Of a stretch of DNA of 9,395 nt, positions 8,003 through 9,395 are shown in pieces. The DNA is from Acidobacteriaceae bacterium (GTDB lineage Bacteria; Acidobacteriota; Terriglobia; Terriglobales; Acidobacteriaceae). The notes below the pieces were generated by a model that saw only the letters and a program-made list of their open reading frames with translations, was not told the DNA's origin and made no database searches. Each line of letters starts with the position of its first letter. Position 1 is the first letter of the stretch. A program made the position numbers and the translations under genes. The DNA lies in the NCBI GenBank assembly GCA_003165455.1, contig PLUJ01000008.1, positions 1,843-11,237 on the forward strand, read 5' to 3'.

Positions 8003-8281
8003 ATGTTTGCCAGAAAAGTTCGAGTCGAGCACCAGGAGGGCACGGCGCCACGGCAGCTCTGTCCGTTGAAATGGCTCGACAGTTTTGCGATGCGCAATTT
8101 CACGAATGCCACCGTTTTCGACGACACTTTGCCGATTTCGGATGGCAGGATGGAGATCGGTAGCGGAGTTCCATTGGACCAACTCCGCTGCGCCATGGAA
8201 GATTGGTTCCGGCGCAAGGGCTATCTGTCGAAGGAGTCAAAGTTGGCACTGGAAGAGTTGAAAGAGCAGGCGGACACTTAG
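8003..8281 (+). CDS. Hypothetical small protein (92 aa)
   Basis: I do not recognise this gene. It would encode a 92-residue soluble protein with no signal peptide or membrane segment. The N-terminal third is basic and irregular. The C-terminal third (about 57-90, LDQLRCAMEDWFRRKGYLSKESKLALEELKEQ) reads as two charged amphipathic helices. Codon third positions are mostly G or C, like the neighbouring genes, which favours a real gene. ATG at 8003 is the first in-frame start but has no Shine-Dalgarno sequence, and a palindrome covers the place where one would sit. ATG at 8090 would leave a 63-residue protein beginning MRNFTNATVFDD, which contains the more protein-like part. It is divergent from the Omp85-tamB unit and is followed 33 bases later by a possible terminator hairpin. 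Confidence 0.55.
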   Translation: MFARKVRVEHQEGTAPRQLCPLKWLDSFAMRNFTNATVFDDTLPISDGRMEIGSGVPLDQLRCAMEDWFRRKGYLSKESKLALEELKEQADT

Positions 8282-8314
8282 GGCGGTTCCATAAGAGGCC
8301 GCAATCTACTGGAT

Positions 8315-8348
8315 AACTCTTAGGGCCACAAGGGGCGCTAGGAGTTTT
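8315..8348 (+). terminator. Candidate intrinsic terminator after the small gene
   Basis: AACTCTTAG (8315-8323) pairs with CTAGGAGTT (8338-8346) over 9 base pairs with a single G-U pair. After one G-G mismatch, GCC (8325-8327) pairs with GGC (8334-8336), leaving a six-base loop. The stem runs into TTTT at 8345-8348, a short U tract that partly belongs to the stem. The position, 33 bases after the stop of the small gene, suits termination. The short U tract keeps this tentative; it could instead be an RNA structure of other purpose. Confidence 0.45.
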
Positions 8349-8360
8349 CCCGATTGGGAA
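8347..8360. repeat. Perfect short inverted repeat abutting the terminator-like hairpin
   Basis: TTCCC (8347-8351) and GGGAA (8356-8360) flank GATT. It begins at the base after the end of the preceding stem and takes up two of its four T residues. It could be a second small hairpin, a protein-binding palindrome, or chance. Confidence 0.35.
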
Positions 8361-8476
8361 TTACATGGGTTGAGAGCCTTTTCAAAGGTTAACGAAGTTT
8401 AAAGCAACTGTAGAGAATTACCAGTCGTCCTACTTTTCGCTCCGCAGATGGCAGTCAATTTGCTAAGAGGGCATTC

Positions 8477-8483
8477 GGAGGTG
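8477..8483 (+). promoter_or_regulatory. Strong Shine-Dalgarno sequence that sets the start at 8490
   Basis: GGAGGTG matches the 16S anti-Shine-Dalgarno sequence over seven bases and lies 6 bases before ATG at 8490. It selects that ATG over the in-frame ATG at 8448, which has no such site. It is the best ribosome binding site in the window. Confidence 0.75.
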
Positions 8484-8489
8484 CGGATT

Positions 8490-8798
8490 ATGAGCTTAAA
8501 ATCACAGCTCTACCCCCTGTTTCGCACTCGTGAGGTTCTACCCGCTGAATATTCAACCTCGCGTTCGTTTACGAAAATGTCTTGGGGCATGCCGCCCGAT
8601 AAATTAGAGAACGTGAAGTTTCTGCGTTCGCGGCTTGTCTATGACACGAGCGCAGTTTCCGCTTCAGCCCCTAATTCGCGCGACTCCGAAGTCTCTCGCA
8701 ACTATCGAGACATGATTTTGGGCTTAGCGCTGGCCATTGCCGTAAGCGCGAGCTTCTGGACAGGGGTCGCGCTGCTGATGGCAAAGGTTGCGAGATAA
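8490..8798 (+). CDS. Hypothetical tail-anchored membrane protein (102 aa)
   Basis: I do not recognise this gene. The 102-residue product has a polar, serine- and arginine-rich N-terminal region of about 70 residues (MSLKSQLYPLFRTREVLPAE...), then RNYRDM and one hydrophobic helix at about 75-98 (MILGLALAIAVSASFWTGVALLMA), ending in the basic tail KVAR. There is no signal peptide, so the likely topology is an inner-membrane protein held by its C-terminal helix with most of the chain in the cytoplasm. The start at 8490 is chosen for the GGAGGTG site 6 bases upstream; starting at 8448 would add 14 residues without a ribosome binding site. It converges on apt, with 14 bases between the stop codons. 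The strong ribosome binding site and a proper membrane segment favour a real gene. Confidence 0.65.
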   Translation: MSLKSQLYPLFRTREVLPAEYSTSRSFTKMSWGMPPDKLENVKFLRSRLVYDTSAVSASAPNSRDSEVSRNYRDMILGLALAIAVSASFWTGVALLMAKVAR

Positions 8799-8812
8799 GC
8801 CGGGACTCCAGG

Positions 8813-9355
8813 CTATTTCTGATAGTGGAGCAACGACATTACATCGAATCCCTTGAGCTTTTCACGGCCTTTCAGAAAGTCCAGTTCCACGACGAAGCCC
8901 AAGCCCGCAATCTCCGCTCCCAGCTGTGTCGCGAGCTTTGCAGTAGCTTCCGCGGTACCGCCGGTGGCCAGCAGATCGTCTACGATAATCACTCGCTGGC
9001 CTTTCTGGATCGCGTCCTTATGGATTTCAAGCGAGTTCGTTCCGTACTCGAGCGAGTAATCGTACCTTACGGTTTCCGCCGGCAGCTTGCCCGGCTTGCG
9101 TACAGGAACAAACCCGGCGTTCAGGCGGTAAGCCAGAGCCGGGGCGAAGATGAATCCACGGGCTTCCATGCCCAGCACTAGATCGATCTGCCGATCCAAA
9201 TAATGTTCGGACAATCGGTCCACCAGCGCGGCGAACCCGGCTTTGTCCTTCAACAGCGTTGTAATGTCGTAGAAAAGAATTCCCTTCTGCGGGAAGTCCG
9301 GCACTTCGCGAATAAGCTTCTTCAGTTGATTCTGATCAAGTTGATCTTGCTTCAT
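8813..9355 (-). CDS. apt: Adenine phosphoribosyltransferase
   Basis: This cytoplasmic purine-salvage enzyme converts adenine and PRPP to AMP and pyrophosphate. The 180-residue product has the family blocks in order: REVPDFPQKGILFYDITTLLKD (16-37), GMEARGFIFAPALA (62-75), the RKPGKLP loop (86-92), EYGTNSLEIHKDAI (103-116), and the PRPP-binding motif VIIVDDLLATGGTAEA (122-137) with the two acidic residues and TGGT. E. coli Apt has 183 residues. ATG at 9355 is preferred because it leaves 24 residues before the GILF glycine, the same as in E. coli Apt. It has no Shine-Dalgarno site, however, whereas TTG at 9373 lies 9 bases after AAGGAG and would give 186 residues; TTG at 9391 is also in frame. 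The upstream region runs off the window. Identification is secure; only the start is open. Confidence 0.96.
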   Translation of the reverse strand: MKQDQLDQNQLKKLIREVPDFPQKGILFYDITTLLKDKAGFAALVDRLSEHYLDRQIDLVLGMEARGFIFAPALAYRLNAGFVPVRKPGKLPAETVRYDYSLEYGTNSLEIHKDAIQKGQRVIIVDDLLATGGTAEATAKLATQLGAEIAGLGFVVELDFLKGREKLKGFDVMSLLHYQK

Positions 9356-9382
9356 AGTGGAATTGGAGGACAATCTACCATG

Positions 9383-9388
9383 CTCCTT
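9383..9388 (-). promoter_or_regulatory. Possible Shine-Dalgarno sequence for a TTG start of apt
   Basis: On the minus strand AAGGAG ends 9 bases before TTG at 9373, an ideal distance, and 27 bases before the ATG at 9355. It argues for translation from TTG at 9373, against the family-length argument for the ATG. Confidence 0.4.
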
Positions 9389-9395
9389 CAATGCG

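Larger units (their letters stand above)
8282..8489. other. Intergenic region between two unknown small genes
   Basis: These 208 bases contain no supportable gene. The left part holds two abutting potential hairpins (8315-8346 and 8347-8360). The right part includes a near-palindrome CCTTTTCAAAGG around 8377-8388 and leads to a strong ribosome binding site at 8477-8483. I see no convincing -35/-10 pair and no recognisable riboswitch, although the promoter of the downstream gene probably lies here. Confidence 0.5.

Noticed and set aside
7981..8217. Alternative small open frames overlapping the gene at 8003 on both strands
   Set aside because: They have rare starts, no ribosome binding sites and no better protein character than the 92-residue frame.
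8371..8440. Promoter-like TTGAGA or TTAACG upstream of the gene at 8490
   Set aside because: TTGAGA has no -10 at 16-18 bases, and TTAACG pairs only with TAGAGA (3 of 6 matches to consensus).
8798..8814. AGCC...GGCT hairpin over the convergent stops of the small membrane gene and apt
   Set aside because: Four pairs, a G-A mismatch, then two pairs, with no T tract; possible bidirectional terminator but not supportable.

Overview
The window looks like ordinary chromosomal DNA from a Gram-negative (diderm) bacterium. Moderately GC-rich codon use, an Omp85-family outer-membrane gene with many POTRA domains followed directly by tamB, and small unrecognised proteins nearby suggest an Acidobacteriota-like (Terriglobia-type) organism. 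That placement is inference from overall character, not from a marker gene. There are no mobile elements, RNA genes or CRISPR arrays.

Layout. Bases 1-102 hold no supported gene. A YihY/BrkB-family inner-membrane protein reads rightward (103-1005) and ends 18 bases from the stop of a leftward two-gene unit. That unit occupies 1024-7928. It starts with a BamA/TamA-type outer-membrane protein (4941-7928), followed after only 5 bases by a 1303-residue TamB-type protein (1024-4935). A 74-base AT-rich gap with inverted repeats separates this unit from a divergent small gene of unknown function (8003-8281). After that come a 208-base gap with two adjacent potential hairpins and a second unknown small gene encoding a tail-anchored membrane protein (8490-8798), which has a strong ribosome binding site. 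Last is apt, adenine phosphoribosyltransferase (8813-9355, leftward), convergent with the preceding gene.

How the genes work together. The central pair is an envelope-biogenesis module. The Omp85 protein would fold or insert proteins in the outer membrane, and TamB would span the periplasm from an inner-membrane anchor as a long beta-rich conduit. Gene order (Omp85 then tamB) matches the enterobacterial tamA-tamB operon. However, the Omp85 partner has seven POTRA-like units by my count, against three in E. coli TamA and five in E. coli BamA. YihY-family proteins have also been connected with envelope function, but nothing in the sequence ties this one to the tam-like pair. Apt is a purine-salvage enzyme with no evident link to its neighbours.

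I found no clearly new multi-gene system. The points most worth a second look are the seven-POTRA Omp85, its only two mature cysteines nine residues apart in the loop beside the conserved RGF motif, a glycine/valine-rich insertion in its first barrel hairpin, the roughly 100-residue periodicity of TamB, and the two unknown small genes with structured DNA between them.
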